Source of the DNA: Sphingobium scionense
Lineage (GTDB): Bacteria; Pseudomonadota; Alphaproteobacteria; Sphingomonadales; Sphingomonadaceae
Assembly (NCBI RefSeq): GCF_014197035.1
Contig: NZ_JACIEU010000003.1
Span: 124,001-188,000, forward strand
DNA: 64,000 nt
Reading direction: 5' to 3'
The notes under the pieces are model-generated. The model did not search any database. It was not told where the DNA came from and was given only the letters and a program-made list of their open reading frames with translations. A program made the position numbers and the translations under genes. Below are positions 45,687-54,748 of this stretch, piece by piece. Within the stretch, counting starts at the first letter, position 1. Every line of letters starts with the position of its first letter.

Positions 45687-46702
45687 GCCCGCCCCGCCAT
45701 GGTGAATGCCTGCCCCACGTCCAGTTGCAGCAGCGCTGCGCTGGCCGCGTCGAGCGAGATGCTGCCATCCTCGCCCTCCTGCACATAGCCATAGGTGCAG
45801 CGATAATCGGCGAGCAGGCCGGTCGATACCAGCATCTTGTCGCCGCCCTTGTCATGGATGGCTGCCAGCGTCACGTCGCGCGCCTGGGCCACGGTGCGGA
45901 GCTGGTCGATCTGGCCCACCATGGTGGGGCCGCCGTCGAAAATGTCGACATAGCCGGCATTGGTGAAGCCCTCGGTCTCCAGCATCCGCATCGCCGCGCG
46001 GCCATTGGGGTGGGGCAGGCCGATGACGGCGCGGGCGCTGTCGGTCAGCATCGCGGTGTAGATCGGTGTCTTGGGCATCAGGTCGGCGATGAACTGGTTG
46101 CCGTTGACCGCGTTGAACTCGTCGGCCTCCTGGAAATTCATGCCGAAGAAGCGACCGGCAAGGCCGTCCCAGAAGGGCGAGCCGCCGGCCTCGTCGATCA
46201 CGCCGCGCAGTTCGGCAATCACCCGGTCGCCGAAGCGGTCGCGATGGTTGCGGATATAGAGATAGCGGCTGCGCGCGAGCAGCAGGCCAAGTCCCTCGGC
46301 CCGTTCGCGCGGGTGGAGGAAGAGGCCGCCGACCTCGGTCGATCCTTCCAGATCGGTCGTGAGCGAGAGCATCTGCGCGCGGAAGGTGCGGGCCAGTTCA
46401 CGGCTATGCTGAGTCAGAACGCCAAGACGATAGGAATAGAAGGGCCAGTTCTGCCCCACCGTGCTGAAGATCTGGCAGGTCCCGCGCACCTGGCCGGTCT
46501 GCGTATTGACCAGCACCAGGACGATCAGATCATCCTTGATCCCGCCATCCTGCCGGCCGAGCGCCTGTTCGGTGCGTTCCAGCTTGGCGGTCAGGGCGGC
46601 GCGATCGGGCGGCAGGTTGGTGAAACCACCGCCGGTCAGCTTCGCCATTTCATACAGGGTCTGCAGGTCGTCCGCTCGCGCGGTGCGCATGTAGAAACTC
46701 AA
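45683..46702 (-). CDS. astA: Arginine N-succinyltransferase
   Basis: A 339-residue acyltransferase that transfers succinyl from succinyl-CoA to arginine, the first step of the AST pathway. Family segments include LYEMAKLTGGGFTNLPPDR, GTCQIFSTVGQNWPFYSYRL, LFLHPRERAEGLGLLLARSR and FWDGLAGRFFGMNFQEAD. The TTG at 46702 is chosen because AGAGGA sits 8 bp upstream; the ATG at 46690 is about 20 bp away from it. The gene lies 16 bp after an M20 hydrolase and overlaps astB. Confidence 0.92.
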   Translation of the reverse strand: MSFYMRTARADDLQTLYEMAKLTGGGFTNLPPDRAALTAKLERTEQALGRQDGGIKDDLIVLVLVNTQTGQVRGTCQIFSTVGQNWPFYSYRLGVLTQHSRELARTFRAQMLSLTTDLEGSTEVGGLFLHPRERAEGLGLLLARSRYLYIRNHRDRFGDRVIAELRGVIDEAGGSPFWDGLAGRFFGMNFQEADEFNAVNGNQFIADLMPKTPIYTAMLTDSARAVIGLPHPNGRAAMRMLETEGFTNAGYVDIFDGGPTMVGQIDQLRTVAQARDVTLAAIHDKGGDKMLVSTGLLADYRCTYGYVQEGEDGSISLDAASAALLQLDVGQAFTMAGRA

Positions 46703-46718
46703 AAGGCGGTCCTCTCTC

Positions 46719-47936
46719 TCAATATTGTCCTTGGGCGATCCGCAGCAGCGCCAGCGCGGACAATTGCGCGCGCTCGGCCAGGCTGTCGGCGATCAGAAAT
46801 TCGGCATCGCTGTGGATGCTGCCGCCGCGCACGCCCATCGTGTCGACCACCGGGACGCCGCAGGCCGCGATATTGTTGCCATCGCATACGCCGCCCGTGT
46901 CCCGCCAGCCGATGTCGAGGCCCAGTTCCGCGCCGCAGCGCCTGACCAGGCCGAACAGGCGCTCGGCCTTGGCATCCATGGGCTTTGGCGGGCGACCGAA
47001 GCCGCCATGGAGATGCAGACTGACGCCATGGTCGCGGGCGACATCGGCCATGGCCCGATCAAGCAGGGCGCGGGCCGCGATTTCATCGTCCGGCGTCCGC
47101 GGGCGGAAATTGACCCGCAGCACCGCATGGTCGGGCACGACATTGTTGGGGCTGCCGCCGTCGATCTTGGCGGGGTTGCAGGAGAAACCGGCGCCGCTGC
47201 CGGCCTTCAGCCGCAGGGCGAGATCGGCTGCTGCGAGCAGGGCATTCCGGCCATCGTCGGGATTGCGACCGGCATGGGCGCTCAGGCCGGTGACGATGAT
47301 CGAGAAATTGCCGCTACCCGCCCGCGCGCCGGCCAGCGTCCCATCGGGCAGGGCGGGTTCATAGGTGAAGGCGGCGCGCTTGCCGGCTGCGGCCTGACGG
47401 AGCAGGGCTGCAGAGGAGGGGCTGCCGACTTCCTCGTCACTGTTGATCAACACTTGATAGCCCAGAGACCGGGCCGCTTGGCTATGCTCTATTGCCGCGA
47501 GGGCGGCGAGCATGACGGCAATGCCGCCCTTCATGTCGGCGACGCCGGGGCCGTTGAGGACGCCGGGTTCCAGCCAGCGGAGCGTCTGAAACGGATGATC
47601 GACCGGGAAGACCGTATCCATATGCCCCGTCAGCAGAAGCTGGACCGGTGCCTCGGGGCGGACGGTCAGGCGCAGATGCTGGCCATGGCGGATCACCGAT
47701 ATGCGGCCATCGGGTGCCACGGTTTCGACCGGATCGGGGTCGATCAAGTCTACCTCGCCCGGCAGCCCCGACAAGGCGTCGGCGAGGGTAGCCGCCATGA
47801 TAGCAAGCCCGGCGAGGTTGCGCGATCCGCTGTTGATGCTGGCCCATGCCTCGACCTGCGCGAGCATCGGCGCGGCGGCGGCCTGTTCCAGCAGGGCAGT
47901 TTCAGGGACTGTGACGCGCGGGTGGATGCCGTTCAT
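46719..47936 (-). CDS. M20-family amidohydrolase in the ast cluster
   Basis: A 405-residue cytoplasmic zinc hydrolase resembling acetylornithine deacetylase/carboxypeptidase G2. The metal ligands are in LLTGHMDTVFPVD, GPGVADMKGG and INSDEEVGSP; GLSAHAGRNPDDGRNAL belongs to the dimerisation domain, and GGSIHSDAEF gives the last His. Its position directly before astA suggests it works on an AST intermediate, for example removing succinate from succinylglutamate in place of AstE. That is inference; AstE itself belongs to a different fold (M14-like). Confidence 0.8.
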   Translation of the reverse strand: MNGIHPRVTVPETALLEQAAAAPMLAQVEAWASINSGSRNLAGLAIMAATLADALSGLPGEVDLIDPDPVETVAPDGRISVIRHGQHLRLTVRPEAPVQLLLTGHMDTVFPVDHPFQTLRWLEPGVLNGPGVADMKGGIAVMLAALAAIEHSQAARSLGYQVLINSDEEVGSPSSAALLRQAAAGKRAAFTYEPALPDGTLAGARAGSGNFSIIVTGLSAHAGRNPDDGRNALLAAADLALRLKAGSGAGFSCNPAKIDGGSPNNVVPDHAVLRVNFRPRTPDDEIAARALLDRAMADVARDHGVSLHLHGGFGRPPKPMDAKAERLFGLVRRCGAELGLDIGWRDTGGVCDGNNIAACGVPVVDTMGVRGGSIHSDAEFLIADSLAERAQLSALALLRIAQGQY

Positions 47937-47977
47937 CCCGGAGGTCTATCAGAGCGCGGGCGCGTGCTCCACCCCGA

Positions 47978-48877
47978 TCAGAAATCGTAGCTGAGGGTCA
48001 GGCGGCTGAGCGTGTCGAAGTCGCGCGCAGACAGCAGGGTCTCCGACTCATATTGGACCGTGTAGGACAGGCCAGCGGACAGGCGGGTGCTCACCTTGGT
48101 TTGCAACTGTGTCAGGGAATTGACTGAAAACACGTCAGTTTCCGCGTATCCTGCGGCAGTCTGCTTGAAGGTGACATTGGGCGCCAGGCGCCAGGCCAGG
48201 TCCATCGATGCGCGCGCGCCGAGCTTGGTTTCGCGCGGCCCGATCACATATTTGGCATGGCGGACGGACGGGCCAACATCGAGCGACAGGTCGATCGGTT
48301 TGCTCATGATCACCTTGTAACCGATGCCGGCCGAGGCGGTGTAGCGTTCGTCATAACCGATCGAGGGATCGCGTTCGAACTGGGTCAGGCCATAGGCAAA
48401 GCCGCGCGGATCGAACTGGTAGCGCGGCTCGTAGCTGGCAGTGTAGCGCTCGCGCGAGGTAACGCCATTGGCGCGGCGATAATCGACCGTTGCGCTGAGC
48501 TTATGGCTCCACTCCAGCCCTTCGCGCTTGACCTGCGCCGCGGCGCTGATGCCAATTTCGCTGGTCGAACCGGTCGAGCGGAAGCCGCCGGCCTCCAGCT
48601 TGCCGGTCCATAATTCGGTGAAGCGCGCTTCGCGAATCACCGTGTCATGGGTCGCCTTGGTCCGTTCCTTCCAGCTGTTGACCATCTGCTGGATCTGGTC
48701 GGCCGATTGCGGATTGGTCTGCTTGGCGATCTTGGCGACGGTCGCGATTTCCGTCTCATTGCCATTGGCAATCGCCGCCTCCAGCATTTCGCGGACGGAC
48801 GGCGGCAGCAGCGCAGGCGCATTGGCCCAGGCCTGGGTGGCAAAGAGGAAGGGCAGGATAGCCAGACAGTGACGCAT
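47978..48877 (-). CDS. DUF481 (YdiY-like) outer-membrane protein
   Basis: A 299-residue exported protein with signal peptide MRHCLAILPFLFATQAWA. Residues 20-75 form a helical region. The rest is a run of beta strands (GFRSTGSTSEIGISAAAQVK, YTASYEPRYQFDPRGFAYG, YTASAGIGYKVIM), ending SRLTLSYDF with terminal Phe typical of barrel insertion. This matches DUF481, the salt-induced YdiY family. Function is unknown beyond a barrel in the outer membrane. Confidence 0.82.
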   Translation of the reverse strand: MRHCLAILPFLFATQAWANAPALLPPSVREMLEAAIANGNETEIATVAKIAKQTNPQSADQIQQMVNSWKERTKATHDTVIREARFTELWTGKLEAGGFRSTGSTSEIGISAAAQVKREGLEWSHKLSATVDYRRANGVTSRERYTASYEPRYQFDPRGFAYGLTQFERDPSIGYDERYTASAGIGYKVIMSKPIDLSLDVGPSVRHAKYVIGPRETKLGARASMDLAWRLAPNVTFKQTAAGYAETDVFSVNSLTQLQTKVSTRLSAGLSYTVQYESETLLSARDFDTLSRLTLSYDF

Positions 48878-48918
48878 GCCGCTGTCATAGCGAACCGACC
48901 GGGGATTTTAAGCCCCCA

Positions 48919-49404
48919 TCAGATCAAGTCGTGGAATTCCTGCAATATGTCGCGGTAGAGCTTGCGCTTGAACGGCACGATCAGTTCCGGCAGCGTTTCG
49001 GGCGCGGCCCATTTCCATTCCCGGAATTCGGGATGCTTGGTCTGGATGTCGATATGGCTGTCCTTGCCCAGGAAGCGGGCGAGGAACCAGATCTGCCGCT
49101 GGCCGCGATATTTGCCTCCCCACAGCTTGCCGATCAGTTCGGGCGGCAGGTCATAGAAATGCTCGTCGCGGCTCTTCGCGATGATCTCGACATGCTCCGG
49201 CGTGATCCCGGTCTCTTCGCCCAGTTCGCGCAACGCTGCCGTCTTGGCGTCTTCGCCTTCGTCGATCCCGCCCTGCGGCATCTGCCAGGCTTCCACCACA
49301 TTATCGAGGCGCTGGCCGACGAAGACCTTGCCCGCCATGTTGACCAGCATGATCCCGACGCACGGCCGGTAATTCAGTTCTGCATTATCTGGCATCGACG
49401 CCAT
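48919..49404 (-). CDS. rppH: RNA pyrophosphohydrolase (Nudix)
   Basis: A 161-residue Nudix hydrolase that removes pyrophosphate from the 5' end of mRNA and so starts decay. YRPCVGIMLVN and EAWQMPQGGIDEGED lead into the Nudix box GGIDEGE with RELGEETGI. The later segment LIGKLWGGKYRGQRQIWF is specific to RppH. GGGGA lies about 5 bp before the ATG at 49404. The 189-bp gap to the photolyase gene shows no further gene. Confidence 0.93.
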   Translation of the reverse strand: MASMPDNAELNYRPCVGIMLVNMAGKVFVGQRLDNVVEAWQMPQGGIDEGEDAKTAALRELGEETGITPEHVEIIAKSRDEHFYDLPPELIGKLWGGKYRGQRQIWFLARFLGKDSHIDIQTKHPEFREWKWAAPETLPELIVPFKRKLYRDILQEFHDLI

Positions 49405-49593
49405 GTCTTCCCCTGCATCGCTGCAGCCATGGCCGGTCTACGACCCATGGCTAGTGTATTGGGTTCCAGAATAGGCGGCGGCGATGCGCGCGTCCATCGG
49501 TCGAATCGACATTCATCGGATTTGCCAGGCATCTCCCGGAACAGCGCGGAAAATTCATTTGGAACCCGGATGCCGCGCAGGCATTGGGCGGTC

Positions 49594-50970
49594 ATGCCTT
49601 CCCCCACCATAATCTGGTTCCGACAGGATCTGCGCCTCTCGGATCAGGCGGCGCTCGCCGCCGCCGCGCAGGCCGGCCCGGTCATTCCGCTCTATATCCT
49701 TGACGATGAAAGCCCGCGCCAATGGGCGATGGGTGGCGCGTCGCGCTGGTGGCTGCATCACAGCCTTGCCAGCCTGGATGAGCAACTGAGGGCGAAGGGA
49801 TCGCGATTGATCCTGCGGCGCGGGCGCTGCGTCGATGTGCTGGCGCAGGTGGCCAAGGACAGTGGCGCGCAGGTCGTTCATGCCATCCGCCATCATGAGC
49901 CTTGGTGGCGCAACGCTGAGAAGGCGGTGGCAAGACAGATCGACCTGCGGCTTCATGACGGGGGGCTGCTATTGCCGGTGGAGGCGGTGCGGACGGGTGG
50001 CGGAACGCCCTATCGCATCTACACGCCCTTTTCCCGGGCGGTGATGTTGCACATGCCACCCGCACCACCACAGCCCGCGCCGCAGCGGATCGATGCACCA
50101 TTGCACTGGCCGGTTAGCGACAGGCTGGAGGATTGGAAGCTGCTGCCGCGCGACCCGGACTGGGCCAGCGGCTTTTCTGCCGACTGGTCGCCGGGCGAAG
50201 ACGGAGCAAAGCGCTATCTCGACAGTTTTCTAGGAGAAGTCGGCGACTATGCGGTCGCGCGCGATCTGCCGTCGCAGGAGGGAACGTCGCGCCTGTCGCC
50301 CCATCTCCATTTCGGGGAGATTTCGCCGGCCAAGGTCTGGCATCGGGTCGCGCAGGCGCCGGGGGACGCGACGGTTTATCTGAAGGAACTGATCTGGCGC
50401 GACTATGCGCATAATCAGGTCTGGGCCTTGCCGACCTATGGATCGGAAAATGCCCAGCCGGCCTTCGACGCCATGCATTGGCGCGATCTGCGCGAGGCGC
50501 GGGGCGACTGGGCGGCGTGGAAACAGGGGCGGACCGGCTATCCGATCGTCGATGCCGGCATGCGCCAGCTCTGGCAGACGGGCTGGATGCACAATCGGGT
50601 GCGGATGATCGCGGCGAGTTTCCTCATCAAGCATCTGCTGATCGACTGGCGCCATGGCGCGCGCTGGTTCTGGGACACGCTGGTCGACGCGGATTATGCC
50701 AATAACAGCGTCAACTGGCAGTGGGTGGCGGGCAGCGGCGTCGATGCCAATCTCTTCACCCGGATAATGGCGCCGCTGACCCAGTCGGACAAGTTTGGTG
50801 CCGCCGACTATATCCGCCAATGGGTGCCGGAACTGGCGCATCTGGATGATCGCGTCATCCATGATCCGGATTTTCATGGGGTTAGGCCAGCATCCTATCC
50901 CGAAAAGCGGATCGGCCATCGCGAGGGGCGCGAGCGCGCACTGACGGCCTATCGCCAGATGAAGGGGTGA
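49594..50970 (+). CDS. phrB: Deoxyribodipyrimidine photolyase
   Basis: A 458-residue flavoprotein that splits UV-induced pyrimidine dimers in light. The N-terminal antenna domain starts TIIWFRQDLRLSDQAAL; the FAD domain has GTSRLSPHLHFGEISPAKVW, ELIWRDYAHN, WKQGRTGYPIVDAGMRQLWQ and NRVRMIAASFLIKHL. Trp residues of the electron chain are in these segments. The frame is open far upstream, but that translation is antisense to rppH; the ATG at 49594 (or 49570) fits the family. A cyclopropane synthase gene follows by 37 bp. Confidence 0.93.
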   Translation: MPSPTIIWFRQDLRLSDQAALAAAAQAGPVIPLYILDDESPRQWAMGGASRWWLHHSLASLDEQLRAKGSRLILRRGRCVDVLAQVAKDSGAQVVHAIRHHEPWWRNAEKAVARQIDLRLHDGGLLLPVEAVRTGGGTPYRIYTPFSRAVMLHMPPAPPQPAPQRIDAPLHWPVSDRLEDWKLLPRDPDWASGFSADWSPGEDGAKRYLDSFLGEVGDYAVARDLPSQEGTSRLSPHLHFGEISPAKVWHRVAQAPGDATVYLKELIWRDYAHNQVWALPTYGSENAQPAFDAMHWRDLREARGDWAAWKQGRTGYPIVDAGMRQLWQTGWMHNRVRMIAASFLIKHLLIDWRHGARWFWDTLVDADYANNSVNWQWVAGSGVDANLFTRIMAPLTQSDKFGAADYIRQWVPELAHLDDRVIHDPDFHGVRPASYPEKRIGHREGRERALTAYRQMKG

Positions 50971-51007
50971 TTGCAGCGACGCGCGGCATGGGGCAGAAAG
51001 AGGCCCG

Positions 51008-52276
51008 ATGAATGCAGTCGATCCCCGTCGCGGCAAGGCCGCATTGTCGATCCGGCGACCGCCGGCAGACCGGACGCCGGGATGGCGCGCGCGCCTGTTC
51101 GCGCCGCTCTTCCATCGCATGCTCGATCGCATCGACCAGGGACTGGAGCAGGGTTCACTCGACGCGCGTCTGCCGGACGGGACGCGCAGGCTGCTGGGTG
51201 GACGGGCGCCGGGATTCGACTGCGTCGTGGACCTGGTCGATTGGCGCGCTCTGGTGCGGCTGGCGATGGGCGGCTCGGCTGGCTGGTATCGCGCCTGGGC
51301 GGCGGGCGAGTGGCGCAGTTCCGATTCGGTGCCGCTGTTCGCACTGTTCATGGCCAACGCCGTGTCGCTGGGGCGAGTCGCGCGGCCTCATGGGCCAGCG
51401 CGCTGGGCCGGGCGTCTGCTGCATTGGGCGCGACGGAACAATCGCAACGGCTCGCGCCGGAACATCGCCTTCCATTATGATCTGGGCAATGATTTCTACG
51501 GCCTGTGGCTGGACAAGAATATGCATTATTCCAGTGCCTTGTTCCTCAATCCTGAGGATCGAATCGAAAGCCTGGAGCGGGCGCAGCTGCGCAAGGTCGA
51601 CGCCCTGCTTGATCGGCTGGACTTGCAGGAAGGGCAGGCGCTGCTGGAAATCGGATGCGGCTGGGGCGGCCTCGCCGAACAGGCGATGGAACGCTGCGCA
51701 ATCCGTTATGACGGACTGACCCTGTCAATCGAGCAGGCTGATTATGCGCGCGATCGGCTGGGATCGGGCGCGCAGATCCATCTGACCGATTACCGGGATG
51801 CGCAGGGCCAATATGAGGCCATCGCCAGCGTGGAAATGGTGGAGGCGGTCGGCCAGCCATATTGGCCAGACTATCTCGATGCGGTCGCGCGCCTGCTGAA
51901 GCCGGGTGGCCGGGCCGCGATCCAATATATTCTGATCGACGATGCGATCTTCGATCACTATGCGCGCGGCGCCGATTTCATCCAGACCTATATCTTCCCT
52001 GGCGGCATGTTGATGTCGGAAAGCCGCTTTCGGACATTGGCGCAGGAGCGCGGGCTGGAATGGCGCGATGTCGTCCGCTTCGGCGACCATTATGCCGAAA
52101 CGCTGCGCCGCTGGCGCGAGCGGTTCGACCGGGCGATCGACGAAGGGCGGCTGCCGGCCAGTTTCGACCAGCGTTTCGTGGACTTGTGGCGCTATTATCT
52201 GACGTATTGCGAAGGTGGTTTCCGGGGCGGCACCATCGATGTCGCCCAGGTCACATTGGCCAAGCTGGCCGCTTAA
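51008..52276 (+). CDS. cfa: Cyclopropane-fatty-acyl-phospholipid synthase family protein
   Basis: A 422-residue SAM-dependent enzyme that methylenates or methylates unsaturated acyl chains of membrane lipids. The core is NIAFHYDLGNDFYGLWLD, then the SAM motif LLEIGCGWGGLAEQA and YDGLTLSIEQADYA. YIFPGGMLMSE and the C-terminal WRYYLTYCEGGFRGG segment are typical of Cfa. AGAGG lies close to the ATG at 51008. The gene follows the photolyase, an arrangement often seen in bacterial stress clusters. It overlaps the convergent SDR by 4 bp. Confidence 0.9.
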   Translation: MNAVDPRRGKAALSIRRPPADRTPGWRARLFAPLFHRMLDRIDQGLEQGSLDARLPDGTRRLLGGRAPGFDCVVDLVDWRALVRLAMGGSAGWYRAWAAGEWRSSDSVPLFALFMANAVSLGRVARPHGPARWAGRLLHWARRNNRNGSRRNIAFHYDLGNDFYGLWLDKNMHYSSALFLNPEDRIESLERAQLRKVDALLDRLDLQEGQALLEIGCGWGGLAEQAMERCAIRYDGLTLSIEQADYARDRLGSGAQIHLTDYRDAQGQYEAIASVEMVEAVGQPYWPDYLDAVARLLKPGGRAAIQYILIDDAIFDHYARGADFIQTYIFPGGMLMSESRFRTLAQERGLEWRDVVRFGDHYAETLRRWRERFDRAIDEGRLPASFDQRFVDLWRYYLTYCEGGFRGGTIDVAQVTLAKLAA

Positions 52277-52989
52277 CCCTCGACGCGCAGGCGGTGGCCG
52301 TTCGGCGCATCGCTCAGCACCAAGTCGTAAATGGCCTTGGCGACCGTTTCCGGTCCCTTGAGCGTTGCAGGATCCTCACCCGGGAAGGCGCGCGCGCGCA
52401 TCGCTGTGCGGGTGGCGCCGGGATCGACGATGTGGGTGCGGATGGCGGAGATGTTCTTCACCTCCTCGCCATAGGCGCCGACCAGCGTTTCAAGGGCGGC
52501 CTTGGACGCGCCATAGGCACCCCAATAGGCGCGCGGCACGGCACCGACCGAGGATGTCAGCGCGATCACCCGCGCATCGGCGCTGGCACGCAGCATCGGA
52601 TCGAAGGCCGCGATCAGCGCCTGGGGCGCAGCGATGTTGAGCATCAGCAGTCGGGCAAATTCCTTGGCATCGATCGCGGGAACCGATGCCAGCGATCCGA
52701 GCGTTGCGGCGTTGAAGACGAGGATGTCGAGCGCCTGCCAGCGGCCCGAAATGGCCTGGGCCAGGCGGCCGATGCTTTCGCCGTCGATAAGGTCGAGCGG
52801 CGCGATGGTCGCGCTGCCGCCAGCCTGATGAATGCGATCTTCCACCTCTTCCAAACCGCCGCTGGTGCGCGCGGTCAGGATCACATGGGCACCGGCCGCG
52901 GCCAGCGCTTCCGCCGTCGCGGCGCCGATGCCCCGGCTGGCGCCGGTGACGAGCGCGAGTTTTCCGAACAGCGGCATTGTATCAGACAT
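52273..52989 (-). CDS. Short-chain dehydrogenase/reductase
   Basis: A 238-residue classical SDR. The cofactor motif is VTGASRGIG at residues 14-22; NAATLGS replaces the usual NNAG. The catalytic Ser is in LTSSVGAVPR, and the dyad is Tyr and Lys in YGASKAALE. GGAG lies 5 bp before the ATG at 52989. Substrate unknown. It is convergent with cfa and downstream of purF, separated by the purF terminator. Confidence 0.85.
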   Translation of the reverse strand: MSDTMPLFGKLALVTGASRGIGAATAEALAAAGAHVILTARTSGGLEEVEDRIHQAGGSATIAPLDLIDGESIGRLAQAISGRWQALDILVFNAATLGSLASVPAIDAKEFARLLMLNIAAPQALIAAFDPMLRASADARVIALTSSVGAVPRAYWGAYGASKAALETLVGAYGEEVKNISAIRTHIVDPGATRTAMRARAFPGEDPATLKGPETVAKAIYDLVLSDAPNGHRLRVEG

Positions 52990-53028
52990 CGGCTCTCCGT
53001 TCGCCCCGACCGATGCCGGGTGTCGTCG

Positions 53029-53065
53029 TGGGAAAAGGAAAGGGCGGGGTCGTGCGACCCCGCCC
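53029..53065 (-). terminator. Terminator of purF
   Basis: On the minus strand a perfect 10-bp stem (GGGCGGGGTC / GACCCCGCCC) with a 4-nt loop is followed by TTTCCTTTTCC. It lies 20 bp after the purF stop and before the SDR start. Confidence 0.8.
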
Positions 53066-53085
53066 GGTCGGGCCTTGCCCGTGGA

Positions 53086-54564
53086 TCAGGAGACCCGTTC
53101 TGCCAGCAGTTCGAACTGGTTTTCGACCACGGCTTCATCCTGATCGGTGAGCTTGGTCGGATAGTCGCCGGTGAAGCAGGCGTCGCAATATTGCGGACGG
53201 ATGTCGGCGCGCTTCGCTTCGCCCAGCGCCTTGTACAGGCCGTCGATCGAGATGAAGGCGAGGCTGTCGGCATGGATGAAGTCCTGCATGCCGCCAATGT
53301 CCAGCTTGTGCGCCAGCAGCTTGGTGCGCTCGGGCGTGTCGACGCCATAGAAGCAGCTATGCTTGGTCGGCGGTGATGCGATGCGCATGTGCACTTCGGC
53401 GGCCCCCGCTTCGCGCATCATCTGCACGATCTTCAAGGATGTGGTGCCGCGCACGATCGAATCGTCGATCAATACGATGCGCTTGCCCTGGATGAGAGCG
53501 CGGTTGGCATTATGCTTCAGCTTGACGCCCAGATGGCGGACCTTGTCGCCCGGCTGGATGAAGGTGCGGCCGATATAATGGGAACGGATGATGCCCAGTT
53601 CGAACGGAATGCCCGATTGCTGGGCATAGCCGATGGCGGCCGGCACGCCGCTGTCAGGCACCGGAATGACATAGTCGGCATCGACCGGATTTTCGATCGC
53701 CAACTGCGCGCCGATCGCCTTGCGGACCGAATAGACGCTGGAATTGTCGATGATCGAATCGGGGCGGCTGAAATAGACATGCTCGAAGATGCAGGGGCGC
53801 GGATGCACCTCGCCGAACGGGCGGAGCGAGCGCAGTTCGCCGTCATTGGTGACGATCACCAGTTCGCCCGGCTCGATCGAGCGGACATAGTCGGCGCCGA
53901 CCACATCGAGCGCAACGGTTTCGGAGGCGAAGATGATCGAATCGCCGAGCTTGCCCATGACCAGCGGACGGATGCCCAGCGGATCGCGGCAGGCGATCAT
54001 GCCTTCGGGAGTCATGACGATCAGCGAATAGGCGCCCTCGATCTGCTTGAGCGCATCGATGAACTTGTCGAGCAGGGTGCGATAATTGGACGTCGCGACC
54101 AGATGGATGATGACTTCGGTATCCGAGGTCGACTGGAAGATGGAGCCGCGGCGGATCAGTTCGCGGCGAACCTTCATCGCGTTGGAGATATTGCCGTTAT
54201 GCGCAATCGCGAAGCCGCCGGAATTGAGTTCGGCGTAAAGCGGTTGAACATTGCGCAGCGAGGTTTCGCCTGTCGTCGAGTAACGGACATGACCGCAGGC
54301 GGTGTCGCCAGGGAGCGCTCGAATCACCTCGTCCCGGTCAAAATTGCCGGCAACATGACCCATGGCGCGATGCGTGTGGAAATCATGCCCGTCCCAGCTG
54401 GTGATGCCCGCGGCTTCCTGGCCGCGATGCTGCAGCGCGTGAAGGCCAAGAGCCACCATGGCGGATGCGGTCTCGGCGCCGGAGACGCCGAAAATGCCAC
54501 ATTCTTCGCGCAACTTGTCGTCGTCGAAAGGGTTTGTCGTAATCATGGGTGTGAGCGGGTCCAT
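53086..54564 (-). CDS. purF: Amidophosphoribosyltransferase
   Basis: A 492-residue enzyme for the first committed step of purine synthesis, forming phosphoribosylamine from PRPP and glutamine. The start at 54564 gives a propeptide of about 20 residues before the Ntn nucleophile Cys in REECGIFGV, as in maturing PurF enzymes. The glutaminase has HRGQEAAGI and GHVRYSTTG; the PRTase domain has VVLIDDSIVRGTTSLKIV-like PRPP loop. The C-terminal cysteines fit an Fe-S-type enzyme (CFYGVDTP, YCDACFTGDYP). AGGA is 7 bp upstream of the ATG. Confidence 0.94.
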   Translation of the reverse strand: MDPLTPMITTNPFDDDKLREECGIFGVSGAETASAMVALGLHALQHRGQEAAGITSWDGHDFHTHRAMGHVAGNFDRDEVIRALPGDTACGHVRYSTTGETSLRNVQPLYAELNSGGFAIAHNGNISNAMKVRRELIRRGSIFQSTSDTEVIIHLVATSNYRTLLDKFIDALKQIEGAYSLIVMTPEGMIACRDPLGIRPLVMGKLGDSIIFASETVALDVVGADYVRSIEPGELVIVTNDGELRSLRPFGEVHPRPCIFEHVYFSRPDSIIDNSSVYSVRKAIGAQLAIENPVDADYVIPVPDSGVPAAIGYAQQSGIPFELGIIRSHYIGRTFIQPGDKVRHLGVKLKHNANRALIQGKRIVLIDDSIVRGTTSLKIVQMMREAGAAEVHMRIASPPTKHSCFYGVDTPERTKLLAHKLDIGGMQDFIHADSLAFISIDGLYKALGEAKRADIRPQYCDACFTGDYPTKLTDQDEAVVENQFELLAERVS

Positions 54565-54748
54565 TGCCGTTCCTGACCACCCCTCTGGGGCGACCTTTCG
54601 CGCGCATATAGTCCCTCCCGCCCGATTTGTCGCCTGCCTGTAACAAAAAAGCGTGTCCAATCGTGGCAACGCTGCGTTTTGCCGGCTTTTCCATGGGCTA
54701 AACGGCTACTGGCGTTGGCGTCCCGGTGCCGCTAAGAAACCTGTACTC

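Noticed and set aside
48931..49593. Possible 221-residue N-terminal extension of the photolyase
   Set aside because: It runs antisense through rppH and does not look like protein; photolyases begin near the TIIWFRQDLR segment.
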